From Chrysopilus asiliformis (Eukaryota > Arthropoda > Insecta > Diptera > Rhagionidae), in assembly GCA_964034945.1 (NCBI GenBank), contig OZ035962.1, positions 94,744,784-94,808,783 on the forward strand: DNA of 64,000 nt, read 5' to 3'. Positions within the stretch are counted from its first letter, which is position 1; every line of letters begins with the position of its first letter. Shown piece after piece: positions 33,747 to 44,739 of this stretch. A model generated the notes under the pieces. It did not search any database. It worked only from the letters and a program-made list of their open reading frames with translations, and was not told the origin of the DNA. The translations under genes and the position numbers were made by a program.

Positions 33747-35978
33747 ATAACCGTCGTATTGGACAAATTTGACGAATCTACAATAACTTTATGAAAAAAG
33801 GATGAAATCAAACTCTCATATCGACACAACTACAACTCAAAATTTCCAAATTTCTTATTTATTTATTATTTTTTAAAAGCACGATAATTTCTACAAAAAC
33901 ACTATTTTGACATACTCCGACCACAAAAACATTCCAAAAATCGCTTTGTATTTTACAATTCGTGGGATTCTCTAATATGGCCTCTTAATTTTTACAATAA
34001 CAAAATAACACATCACATTTGAAACGTACCAGGTCACATTTGACAATAATGTTCACTTTTTATTATAAGTCAATAGTTTATGGATATCGAGCGGATATTA
34101 CCATAGAAAGTTATTGAGATCCTTTTCCATTCGGTGATAATACATCGTCATTCAGAAAGCCATGTACACGTGCGGAGTTGTAACCTCCGAAAAAAAAACC
34201 CCCACAGAAAAATAAAATGAAATAGGAATGGCAAAAAAAGGGAATATATAGAAACGAACGGAAAATACATTTAACGAAAACGGTATAGAAAAATATAATA
34301 TCATGGAATCCTCTCACATACACAGAAAACCATTAAAGATGAAACTAATGCAGCAAACAGCAGAACCTTTTTAAATAAGTTTGCTATCGCAGGTCACGTC
34401 TTTGACTTTTATATCCCTCTTCAATTTTTCTTCTGCAGCCCATAGACAGGTCCCCGACTATCGGAATTCTAATAACATTTTAACGTATACCCTTGTATGT
34501 TGCTGCCATCCGACGAGAATATCTACAGCTAACAAAATAAATATAACAATATTTTCGCCTTATAGATGATCAACATTGACTCCTGACTGTATATAGAAAG
34601 GGATCTGTTCAATTCAGCCTCGTCGTCCTTATTGTATCTGGCATAGTATTGACTCTTAAGGATGAATTTTTCCTATGACATCCACCTAGATAAGGATGGT
34701 CTATTTCTTTCTAGGTGTATCGCCATAATGTAAGCAAAAGGACATTTACTCGTCCGTCCGCGAACGCTACCTATAATATATTAGAAACATGCCTCCAATA
34801 GTATAACACATTCCCATATCGTTGAAGTTTCTCTTCTTTATCCGTGCATATGAAAAATAGGTATCTATATCCTTGCATGCATACAAAAACATTTACGTGT
34901 AAATCTATAATATTCAAAGAACTATAGATAACTTCAGGACAACATTCATTCAAACTTATCGGTATTGACTTTTGCGGCCGGATGGCGACTATACCTGCAC
35001 TACTAAGAAGTCTTGATACTGCTAGTATAAGATTTGATATCAAGAAGGATCAATATAGTATCCTTGAATTCGGCATAATCCTCTTTTCAAGCTCCTTTCC
35101 CTATCTTTCCCTAACGACTGCTACTTTAGCCTGAAATGGTGATGTTCATTTTTTCCCAATAGCATGTCTGATCTCCATGCGGTTATCATTTTTCCAAAGT
35201 GTAAAACGAAACCAGACCTGACATCGTTACAAGAAAAAAAGAACTTCTGGATGATAATACAAAAAAAAACGAAACTCTTTTTTAATACTTCTTGAACGTA
35301 TCATATTCTTGAGACAACTTTATTCACGGTTGTGTGGTTTATTTTTTTAAACTGGAAAAACGAATAAAATAGCATTTCTCTCGAAATAAAGAGGAGACAA
35401 GTCTCTGACATATTGTAATAATAGATGGTTTCTATAGATATTCTATATTATTTTAAAATATCTGAGACAGAGCTCATTCAACTTTTCGACTATTTGAAAA
35501 CTTTGAAAAAGACATTTTTATATCGAATTTCAATCACTTATCTATTGGAATTTCAAATATTCAAAAGTACGTCTTTAAAAAGTATAACAAATTCACGATG
35601 CTGTAAAAATGACGTAAATATTTTGGGAGGTTTTCTTAAGACGGGAATAAAATACATCGATAAGTTAATTCAGCAATGTTGTTTTACAAAATTTTAAACC
35701 AAAAAGTTTTACCTGAATTATATTACGAACAATAATTGCGGCCATATTCAGCTGCAACAAAATATTAGGTTTTTGGAGCCACATCTTTTTTGCGTGTAAA
35801 AAAAAGGTACAAAAAAAATTCAAAAACTGATTTGTATAAAATCTTATCGAAAGATCATCCAAGTTTTGAACCCTAATTTGAACAGAAAGGATTAGTGATA
35901 TCTATAAAGCTTTGTATCTGGGGAAATTTTGACAACTTAGGTGTCTTTAAAATTATAGAAATAAAAAAAAAAAAAAAC
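33747..35978. other. 2.2 kb without a recognised feature
   Basis: AT-rich, no element boundary identified. A 90-residue minus-strand frame (34771-35043) and a 90-residue plus-strand frame (35425-35697) have no motif or splice context. Confidence 0.4.
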
Positions 35979-36498
35979 ATAACAAAAGATATCTGGCAAT
36001 TATTGAAAACCCGTATGGTGATTTAAGTGAATGGCGAACAGTTTTATCAAAATTCCACTATGAAGTCAAACTTTCCAATAAGATTTTTTAAAATTTGTTC
36101 CAATCGGATTTTGATGTATGGGAGTTAATTATGTAGAATAATATCCTGAATAACTTTTGTTCTTGGACTTTTTTGATAAGATGCACCGTTTTTGAGATAT
36201 TCGCAAAAATCGTTTTTGTTCGTATGGGGGGTATCCCCCCCCCCTAACGGTCCATTTTTGCCCATTAACCTCGCATTTTACGAAAAACGAATCTGCGCAA
36301 AATTTCAAGTCTCTAGCTCAATCCGTGCGCCTGCAATCCGCGCCACAGACAAACGGACGGACATGGAAAATTCAATTTTTTTTATCATTCTAAACACACT
36401 GGTGTAATTCATTTTTGTGTGTGATAACGGGATCTTGGCGTTACAAACGGTAAAGCAAAGTTAATATACCCTTTGGTTTCACCATACGGGTATAAAAA
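35979..36498 (+). mobile_element. Mini-me/DINE-1-like element, family A, copy 4
   Basis: Plus orientation, with the family start (ATAACAAAAG), core and end (CACCATACGGGTATAAAAA). The GACR array has shrunk to ACAGACAAACGGACGGACA (36345-36363), and small deletions remove parts near the left end and the CGAACTTAG word. Confidence 0.72.
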
Positions 36499-39400
36499 CA
36501 CCCCAGGGCGAAACTGAACTCAGCCTTAACCCCCAAACCGAACGAACCACTCGAGTAAAATATTTGTAAAAAAATGGTTATATAAAGAAAAAACTTGAAA
36601 AAATGAATTAGCCCTAATTTTCCAGTTGGAATTTGAACGGAAAGTCAAAACACTGACAGGCCATTGGCCCTTTAACGAAATTTCTGTTAAGATTGAAAAT
36701 CTGTAATACTAATTGTTCTGAATAACGAATGAATTTTATAGATTCTGTCCTGAAATATCACAAAAATCTTTTAAACACTAATAGAAAAAGATGATCATCA
36801 AAAAAAAAAAACAAAAAACCACCAGCAAATATTTGAAAGTATGTTCAACTTATCGATTTTAGTGTATCGGAAATTTCTGTTGATAGGCTACGAACCTTAC
36901 AAATGCTACGATTTCATCTATCAAGGCCATAAATTGGATATCTCGACATTGAGGGGAATCAGGGCCTCACCCAGCTGTCCCGGTACTCTGGGCTAAACCG
37001 ATGTTTGCCGCCCTGAAATATAGGTATACTGTTTCAAAATTTGCCGTGAATTTCCGGAACATCGTCCCTCCTGAATCCGACCCTGTAAAAATGACCGTTC
37101 AAAGTATCTAAACTTTAAAACACTTTGAATTGAACATAAACTTCTAAGAGCCATTTTCAATTTGTAATAATTTAAGGTAATCTCTTTAATTTTCTATTCA
37201 CATAAATCTATATTCACCCTGACTAACAAGCAATAAAAATTCAACAAAAATTTATTGAATCAACTGCATTGCTAATCAAATATTAAGAAAAGGAAGTAAA
37301 AATAACAGTCGGCTTCCTTTCAATTGTTATGTTGTGTTGTGTAGTCCATTTCTAATGAATCAATAAAGCCGAAATGTACACCGTAACGAACAAATTCGAA
37401 AGAAATACCCACGACTGACGCCAGGGTCGTTTGGTGCCCCGAATTTAAGCTCATCAGCACGTATTCATTTCAAGCTCCCACGTCTTCATTTCGAAAAAAA
37501 GGGGGTAACTCCCTGCCAGCTTCTAGCTGTTACCTTACCTTCGATCCGTATCAAATCTCTCCGATGCGAAAGAAAAACAAAAATAAATAAATAAAGAAAC
37601 ACTCAAAAAATACTGGGAACTTCTATAGAAACAAAAACCACCAGCAAATAAAAAGTCATTAATGAATTCCTCTGCCACATAGCCAATAAAATAGTCGATC
37701 TGAGCCATAGCATCACACGCATTCCCCGCGCAACATCATCATCAGCGATTCATTCCCCTTGCGATATAATCGACTTTTACCTGTTTTCCGATGGTTGTTG
37801 CGTACAACTTCACCTTGCCTTGGTATCCTGGAATCCTGTGGATTTGCATTATTTCCTGTTTCCGGTGAGTAATTACTTCGAAACCGTTGCGAATCGTGAT
37901 TGGAATCGATTCACTTTTATTACTCTTTACCTTTGATTACATTCGTGTGGAGCAAAGATAACGAAGAACACCCACACCACCACACCATTTCCAGGTTTAC
38001 CCCTTAAAGTAGGTGGTAAGGATACCAAAGACGATTCAGGATGTGAAGGTGAAGAAAATCATGGATATCGATTCCAACTAACTCTTGTGTATGGTAGACC
38101 ATCGTCCGTTTTTTGCAGATTCTCTTAAAATGGTAGGCCAAGAAACCAACAACTGAAAACGTTTTCTGTAAATTCTCTCTTTTTTTTGTTGAAATTATCC
38201 CTTTTCGTTTAAAGACCATCTGCTTTTAAGCCTTAATCAGTTCCGTTTGACCTGATTTCGTTTAACCATCATCCAATCTCCAACAGAAATGTATATTGAT
38301 TACAAGGACTCCACACCAAGAAGAGAATTTTCAACCAATCGGTTCTAATTTTACTATAATTCCTTTAATGAGCGGTCTTTAATGGCATTTTAATACCCCA
38401 TGTCCCCATTAGCAGAGTTTTGTGCATTTAACTGACTGATTACAGCGCATAAAGGACTAATTAAAAACATTCAATCACTGGAAAACTCCATTGATTTCTC
38501 ATCTATGAATTCAGAAAAGGACATAGGAAACTATTCAACCACCTACCATTGCTACCACACACCATACCAACCTGTACTTCGACGTAATAGTGTTTGTTTA
38601 AATAGTTATAGACTAAATACTGAAAACCAAACCAGCATTTGAATCCCTTTTTCTATAGAGGGATCCCTGGACCCATAATAAAGTGGAGTAAATCATGAAA
38701 TACACACAAACCCAATTTTTCAATGAATCGAACTTCCCATCTTCGCTTTCTCTACTTATCAACGGTAATTACGATGAATTTGTATTCTGTAAATGCAGTC
38801 AACAATATTTTTCTGCAGAAAACCGATAAAGGACAATTGTGAAGTATCCTACTCGATGACGACGCTACAGCGCAGAGAAAAACCTAGTGAAACTTAAGTC
38901 GTCGGTCGTACGATTTTCCTTGAACGATGCAGCGTCAGAGACGAACAACATCAGGGATTTATTTTCTATTTTAGATATCTATGATCATAGTTAGTTACCT
39001 CGTATATCACTTTATCCCTTTTTTTCCTATGATTTTTCTCCGTTTAATTCAGTGTTGGTGTAAATCCTTTGGAAACTGAAGACCCAAGATAGAGGAAATA
39101 TGACAAAGAATCCTTCGTGAATTATTTTCCCCAAATGATTTTTCGTTTTGCTTTTCTCGATTATTTCTTTTTCATATAATTGGAACGTGAAGTGAATTCT
39201 TAATTTATATTGAAAACAATTTTTCTTCTTATTCATTTGATTTTTTTTTATTCTTGTTGTTGGTATGGTTAAGTTCTTTTAACGATGAAACTAATTAACA
39301 AAAGGTTTTCAACATCAATTATTCAGCCTCTTGATTTTCAATTCAATATGATTTTAATTGATGACTCAATTGACCGACTTTATGATTTATATATGACATA

Positions 39401-39597
39401 TTTTAATAAAAATTTCATCATTTATACGGCGTATTACTTCCTAATTGCATGGCTTTTCAAATTTATCAAAATAAATCTTGGAACCTGAAAATATTTGTTG
39501 AAAAATGTTTTTTGTGAAAAAACGTGACAATGAGGGGATGAGTTTCAAAATGGCGAAAATTAGCGATACGTATTTTATGGACAAAAGTCTTGTCTTG
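36499..39597. other. 3.1 kb without a recognised feature
   Basis: AT-rich single-copy-looking sequence, less littered with repeats than its surroundings. No frame longer than about 70 residues and no RNA gene seen. It could be intronic or regulatory DNA of a neighbouring gene; nothing in the sequence decides this. Confidence 0.4.
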
Positions 39598-40300
39598 CAC
39601 GGCAAAAAATCCTAGAGTATTTTGCAATCCAAAAATTATATTGACGAAATCTTAATAAAATTTCGGATTGGAATTTAATACATGCGAATTTTTGAAAAAA
39701 TTTTAGCCCTTTTTGCCTTCATATTTTAACAATTTTTTATTGTGTATTGAACTTAAATACTTTAAATATTAATGTCTACAATTTAATCAAAATTTTAGAC
39801 TTTACTAAATTAATCTAAAAATAAAGTTATAAAAATTTCTAATCCATACTACTGGATTAGAATTTCGCATCGGATTAAGGTGCCGCTCCACATGAGAGAA
39901 AATACGCGAGTAACTCTCAAGAACTCTCGAGAGTTACTCGCAGGAGGTGGTCCATTTGAGAGTTAATTTCGGCGATTTTTCTCTTTTCAAGCCCAATATC
40001 TTGATTTTTTTGACATCTTGCTTTGGCGAGTTCTCGAGAGCTACTAGCGAAATTCAAACGCCGTTCGTATCTGGCGAACGATTCCCCGAGAGTTCAGTGG
40101 GTGCGTGTCGACTAGAGAGTAGAATCACTTTTGACAGCTCGCGAGTTTCTGCGAGCGACTCTCAGAGACGTGTCCATTTGCGAGTAGCTGCTATCGAGAG
40201 GTTCTCGCCGCCATTTACTCTCATGTGGAGCGGCACCTTTACACATAGGTCCAGCTTAATCCAGTTTTGATTGGAATTTACTCCAAGATTTTTTACCGTG
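39598..40300. mobile_element. MITE with CACGG...CCGTG ends, interrupted by a second MITE
   Basis: Left end CACGGCAAAAAATCCTAGAG; right end CTCCAAGATTTTTTACCGTG, an inverted match with a few changes. The left arm contains GCAATCCAAAAATTATATTG and the right arm CCAGTTTTGATTGGAATTTA, both shared with the small copy at 17611. The GAGAGT-rich MITE at 39877-40239 is inserted in it. Confidence 0.6.
39877..40239. mobile_element. GAGAGT-rich MITE, copy 2 (intact ends)
   Basis: 363 bp with perfect inverted ends: AAGGTGCCGCTCCACATGAG at left and its reverse complement at right (40218-40239). The interior matches the 12.9-kb copy, with GAGAGT/ACTCTC words in both orientations. No frame with coding character. 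The ends do not match a superfamily that I can name, and I cannot define a target duplication. Confidence 0.82.
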
Positions 40301-40770
40301 TGGGAAACTGTATTTTGTCGACCACACACCAAGTATCATAAAAAAAAATTCCGTAGTCTAGAGAAAACGCCGAAAAATTAGAAAAAAAAAACTGTTTTCC
40401 TGCTGAGCTTTTTACTGTCCTCTGCTATAAAGGGAACGTATTGTATTCATGACGAAAACTGACTAGAGAATGGGGATAGCAGATAGAAAATTTCTGATCA
40501 GTAAGAAAAAATCCGATTCAGGTAAGATTATGAGGATGTCCGTGCATATCTGCCGGTCTGTTCGTTGTACATGTCTTAAATAACTCGAGAACGCGTTGAG
40601 CTAGCGACTTTAAATTTTTTGTAAATAAGTTCTACGGAAATCTCACTTTTCTGTCAATTTTTGGGAAAGTAACATTAGCCATAACGGGCGCCTCTCATAC
40701 AATTTTTTAGAAAAAAATACCGTTTTTTGAAAATTTCTCGAAAATTATGCTTTTGAGGAAAAAATAAATA
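40301..40770. other. Diverged Helentron-like fragment
   Basis: From about 40520 the sequence has a decayed version of the Helentron-like middle: GGATGTCCGTGCATATCTGC, GTTGAGCTAGCGACTTTAAAT, then TTTGTAAATAAG and GAAAATTTCTCGAAAATTATGC. It is related to family A/B but too different to assign. It ends against the Tigger-like element. Confidence 0.4.
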
Positions 40771-41096
40771 CGATAATTCGGACACTTGGTAATTCGGACA
40801 CCTCAGTAATCCGGACAGAAAGTTTTTAATATTAAAGACTCTGTAATTCGGACATAAGACAAAAAGTCTGACTCAGTAATCCGGACACTAGATAAAAAAT
40901 CGTGTTCGAACCTGCCACATATGTTCAACAAAGACTTCGCGCGATTAACGGTATAATACGAATACAAATACGTATATGTATCTAGGTAGAATTTGGTTAT
41001 GTTTATTCAGTTTCCTTCATATTCTTGTTCAGAGAAAGTTGTTTTTTTTTTCAAAAACTAACTAAGGCTCTAATGAGTTTAAAAAACTATGTAACT

Positions 41097-41186
41097 ATGG
41101 CACTATTTAATAAAATTAAACACAATTTCCTAACAATAAAAAAAAAACTTGAAATTTTAAATAAATTAAAGAAAGGCAATAGCGTT
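41097..41186 (+). pseudogene. Tigger-like transposase N-terminus (CENP-B type HTH), truncated
   Basis: Thirty codons from an ATG at 41097 read MALFNKIKHNFLTIKKKLEI and then LNKLKKGNSV. This is the start of the CENP-B/pogo N-terminal helix-turn-helix (pattern: K.k...Ltik.KleIl..lekG.s). After GNSV the sequence becomes the GTCY array of a mini-me insertion, and the frame reads repeat-coded Ser/Val/Arg before a stop. No later transposase sequence is found on the far side of the insertion. Confidence 0.68.
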
Positions 41187-41223
41187 AGAAGTCCCTCCGT
41201 CCGTCAGTCCGTCCGTCCGTCTA

Positions 41224-41627
41224 CACTCAGAAAAATGTCCAGGTCAACTTTTTGTCAGGTTAACCCTGACCTTACAGAGGTGTCTGTAACGGCCAATTTA
41301 TTCACTAGGAGTTAAATCGCCTTAACTCCCTTAAAACTCACCTTTTACATGGAAAATAACACTAGCTAACTCCCTTAACTCACTAACTCGGCTTAACTCC
41401 TAGTGAATAAATTAGGGGTAAGCCAGCTAGCGGTCAGAGTTAACCTATCTAAGGTCAACTCGTGCAGTTCCCAATGCCCTACTTCACCTGCTGGTGGCTT
41501 AATTTCAGAATTTCTCCGACTACAGGTCAACTCAGTTTTACTTGCCCACATGCAGGCGAACGCGCGCCTGCCCGAGGCCAATTACGCCGTATGTAGGTCG
41601 TCGAGTTAGCCTCCATTTTTCTGAGTG
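41224..41627. mobile_element. CACTCAG MITE, copy 1, with a second MITE inside
   Basis: Inverted ends CACTCAGAAAAATG and CATTTTTCTGAGTG, flanked by TA (41222-41223, 41628-41629). Shares GGTCAACTTTTTGTCAGGTT and GCCGTATGTAGGTCGTCGAG with the 56.3-kb copy. It is about 100 bp longer than that copy because another palindromic element is inserted at 41295-41413. Confidence 0.82.
41295..41413. mobile_element. Innermost palindromic MITE (119 bp)
   Basis: Inverted ends AATTTATTCACTAGGAGTTA and its reverse complement (TAACTCCTAGTGAATAAATT) enclose about 80 bp rich in TTAACTCC/CTAACTC words. The sequence is missing from the second copy of its host MITE at 56271-56573, which supports an insertion. Target duplication unclear. 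Confidence 0.65.
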
Positions 41628-42245
41628 TAGAGACTTGAAATTTTACGCAGATTCGTTTCTCGCAAAATGCAAGGCTAAATTCGTTAATGGACAAAAATGG
41701 ACTATTAGGGGTACTCCCCATACGAAAGAAAAGTGTAAGAACAAAAGTTATTTAGGATATGATTCTACATAAAACTCCCATACATCAAAATCCGATTGGA
41801 ATAAATTTAAAAAAATCTTATTGGAAAGTTTGACTTCAAAGTGGAATTTTGGTACAACTGTTCGAATTTTGATACAAATATCACCATACGGGTTTTCAAT
41901 ATTTGCCAGATTTTCAATTATAGCTTTGGTTATGTTTTAATCAAATATTAAGATGGAAATTCGATAATTCGGACAACGTCCGGTTTGCAATTGTCCGAAT
42001 TATCGAGCCACCACTGTATAACAAAATTTCTGCATTTTTTTGCTTTAGCGGTTTTAACGTATCTCTAATGATTCTTAAGATATTTCAATACGATTAAAAA
42101 AAATCATATTTTATATTTTTTTTTTTTGCAGAGGAAAGTAATTTTTAGTGTTTTCTCCGAGTAAATAAAATTAATTGTCTCTCCGGTAAATATTGGATTC
42201 TGTCCCCAGAAAAATTCTCATAGTAAAAAAACTGAAACGAACTAG

Positions 42246-42420
42246 AATAACTGCCTGAAATTTACTGCGTTTTAGTAAATTTTAAAGTCGTACAGTAAAT
42301 TTTACAATCTTTCAGTAAATTTTACTGGAAAAATAGTAAAAGAAAAAAAGAATATTTACTATTTTCTCCATCAAAAAAACCCAGTAAAATTTCGCTGAGA
42401 AATTTACTTAGAAGAAGGTA
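42246..42420. repeat. Cluster of AGTAAATTTTA repeats
   Basis: CAGTAAATTTTA-like words recur at about 42270, 42291, 42312 and 42379, with partial inverses (GAAATTTACT) at 42258 and 42398. The section can fold back on itself; it may be a decayed palindromic element. Confidence 0.5.
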
Positions 42421-43821
42421 TCTGATTTAGAGTGAGCTAACAACACTCAAATTATTCCTTATGAAGGTTCGGTCATTCTACAATAACTAGAATCAAAAAA
42501 TATCTCAAAATAAGTAGTCATAAGGGAATATACCAATTTATAATATTCTCTACGTTTGGACACATTTTTCGACAGTAATAAAAACTATTTATGACTCATA
42601 ATAATATTTTATCATCCGCAACTAGCACGGACTAATGTTGTCAACTAAATTAATCTAAAATAGTGCGACGAAAAAGTTTAACCTTAGCTTAAATAAACAA
42701 TAGTTATAACCAACAAACAGTCCCCAATCAAAAAGTCCGACATTACAATCGCTAATATATGAGAAGATAAATAATAAAATCGAATGAAATGATAATGTGA
42801 ATATCGTTCGTGATTGAAAGCCAACAATTTATTGAACAAGATTTATATAACCAAATACAGGGAAATGTTATACGATTCACACACAATTCCATAAATAAAT
42901 GTCGCTAATGTGAAATAGTCATCCAATATTGTTAGACCCCACGGGGAAGCGACTGATTGATATCCATCAATTCGTGTTTGTACCTACCCTTTTTGAACAT
43001 TAAAATTGGATCAGTTTTCGAGAATCGTTAACCCCAGTATTATGCCCTTTAGTGGTGACGCGACGAAATCCAATATTTTATTGATTAAATTAGCCACTCT
43101 TGAAAATCAACCAACAAGTGATTCACCACCATAATCGCTGACATTAAGGGCTTTTTGTTTCGATGTCTTACTCTTCGCCAACCCTTACCGTCTTAGTCAT
43201 CCCCAATTCAAATGGATTCTTAGTAATCCAATATGTTGACTAGAATTACCACAGGATTCGTTTGTTAATTCATTCATTTCGCCCATTATTTCATCCTTTT
43301 CCTAATGGCCAACATATCAATAGCGTGCATTTAGTCTGAAATTTATGGCCAAAATCAAGAAATAAAAATGAAAATAATTTGTCCATAAAATCTTTCATCT
43401 CATTCTAAACTATGATGATTTTGTTTTTAATCATAACGACTCCATGAACAAATGCGAAAATACTAACGGGAAGAGAACGAAACGAAACGGGCTTAATGTA
43501 CGATTCATCTTAAAGGCACATAAAGGATTCCCTTCGCGAAAGTCATTGCACTATCAAAAAGGATAACATCCGTTTTGCAGCGATTTTTCGCTATTGTTGA
43601 ACTTTAAACGAGCGACGTCAGTGGATTCCCAAATGTATCTCTTTTGCTAGACTTGTAGGAAAGCAACTCTCATCAGGATCGTAAAAACTTTTACTCGCTT
43701 GCAGCGAAAAGATAAACCAAATATTCTTGTAGATACGTATAGATAATTTTCCACAGACAGATACCAGCTACAGATAGCATAAGGGCAGATAGATGGATTT
43801 AAGTGACAATAAATGTTGCAG
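42421..43821. other. 1.4 kb without a recognised feature
   Basis: AT-rich DNA downstream (3' side) of the minus-strand exons at 43822-44330. It may hold the 3' untranslated region of that gene; AATAAA-type words near 43810 (ACAATAAATG) are on the plus strand only, so I do not call a polyadenylation site. Confidence 0.4.
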
Positions 43822-44330
43822 TTAAGCTATAATAATAGTCGAGATGATCAAATAACTTGTTCCAAATGCAAACACAATTAACAGTGACATAAACGAGGTA
43901 GTTGTACGATGCCACCCCGTCGTTTGTTCAAATCTGCCGTCCATCGTCTCCCCGAAGTTTATGAGACTTATAGAATCTGCCATCCAATTCCCAAAAAAAA
44001 CAGCTCCCTTCTGGATTATATGACAGCATAAAAGTATAATCGACGACGGCAATAAATCCGCCCCAGAAGACTTCGTTTTCTTAACCTTTTCTCAAACTTA
44101 CCCACATCCAGCACGTTGCCTTGAGTTCGGCTCCTTTTCCTTGGATCATTGGGATATTTCTTGCTCGCTTCCTGAACGAAAATTTCATTCAAGTCATTCG
44201 GGGAGAAATCAAACATTACCCAAACCTCCTCGTCATGCGGCAGTGTATGCCACACGTTCGCGTAATTTTCGACAATATATTCTAGGGGTTGAGAATCATG
44301 TATGCAGCAAACGAAATGCGACACCCACAT
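43822..44330 (-). CDS. Last two exons of an unidentified membrane-anchored protein
   Basis: Minus strand. The upstream exon is open from 44342 (in-frame TGA at 44343-44345); its first ATG is 44328-44330. It reads DSQPLEYIVENYANVWHTLP, EEVWVMFDFSPNDLNEIFVQ and NDPRKRSRTQGN, a varied, acidic and aromatic composition unlike the surrounding noise. It ends at 44102 before a strong GTAAGT donor in phase one. The intron is 125 bp (43977-44101) and ends with a T-rich tract and CAG. The last exon (43976-43822) joins in frame and encodes DSISLINFGETMDGRFEQTT, then a C-terminal hydrophobic helix SFMSLLIVFAFGTSYLIIST and a stop, with almost no tail beyond it. PRKRSR could be a basic cleavage site. I do not recognise the family; the helix suggests a C-terminally anchored type I membrane protein or a GPI-type signal. 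Earlier exons were not found. The start at 44330 is only the first ATG; an acceptor near 44342 is possible. Confidence 0.55.
43977..44101 (-). other. Predicted 125-bp intron
   Basis: On the minus strand the donor is GG|GTAAGTTTGAG and the acceptor follows CTGTTTTTTTTGGGAATTGG then ATGGCAG. Phase is one on both sides, so removal keeps the frame open to the terminal hydrophobic segment. Without splicing the frame stops inside the intron. Confidence 0.6.
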
Positions 44331-44739
44331 CCAGGGATTTCCTCACAGATGTGGGGTCGTCTTTGTTTATGATAATACCGCAACTTCAACATTTTCGTTT
44401 CTGTTATATTTTAGCGTCTCACAGCAATCCCGTCGACGGATCGTAAAGTTTCAATATTTTACTTTTTATTATACTCCACAAATGATAAAAAAGAAGCCAA
44501 AACTTATTACATAAGTATAACATTACTAAATACTCTAATATCTTGACAATTAAAGAGACCTGACATTCCGTTAATAGATTTTTTTATAAAATATATTTCA
44601 GAATTTTCATTAAAACTTCATTAATTTTCGTATGTCTCCTTTTCCATTGTTCAAATTAAATAATCAGGGTATTCACAGTCCTCTTTTTATTTTCGGTATT
44701 CGGTGTTTTCGGTAATAGTACCAGGAAAACCGAGCCATG

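Larger units (their letters stand above)
41187..41937 (-). mobile_element. Mini-me/DINE-1-like element, family A, copy 5, interrupted and partial
   Basis: Minus orientation. Left piece: a GTCC/GTCA array at 41192-41221. Right piece: from GAGACTTGAAATTTTACGCA (41630) through TTATTGGAAAGTTTGACTTC to ...TAGCTTTGGTTATGTTTTA. The part between is a MITE (41224-41627). The terminal portion beyond the array, present in copies 1-4, is missing. Confidence 0.7.
40771..42016 (+). mobile_element. Tigger/pogo-like transposon remnant hosting a nest
   Basis: The right end reads ...TCCGAATTATCGAGCCACCA then CTG, followed by TA (42017-42018). The left end keeps CGATAATTCGGACA but has lost the outermost bases. 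AATTCGGACA/AATCCGGACA repeats occur several times at the left (40771-40890) and right (41960-42000). It carries the start of a transposase (41097-41186), then is interrupted by a mini-me copy. Confidence 0.75.
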
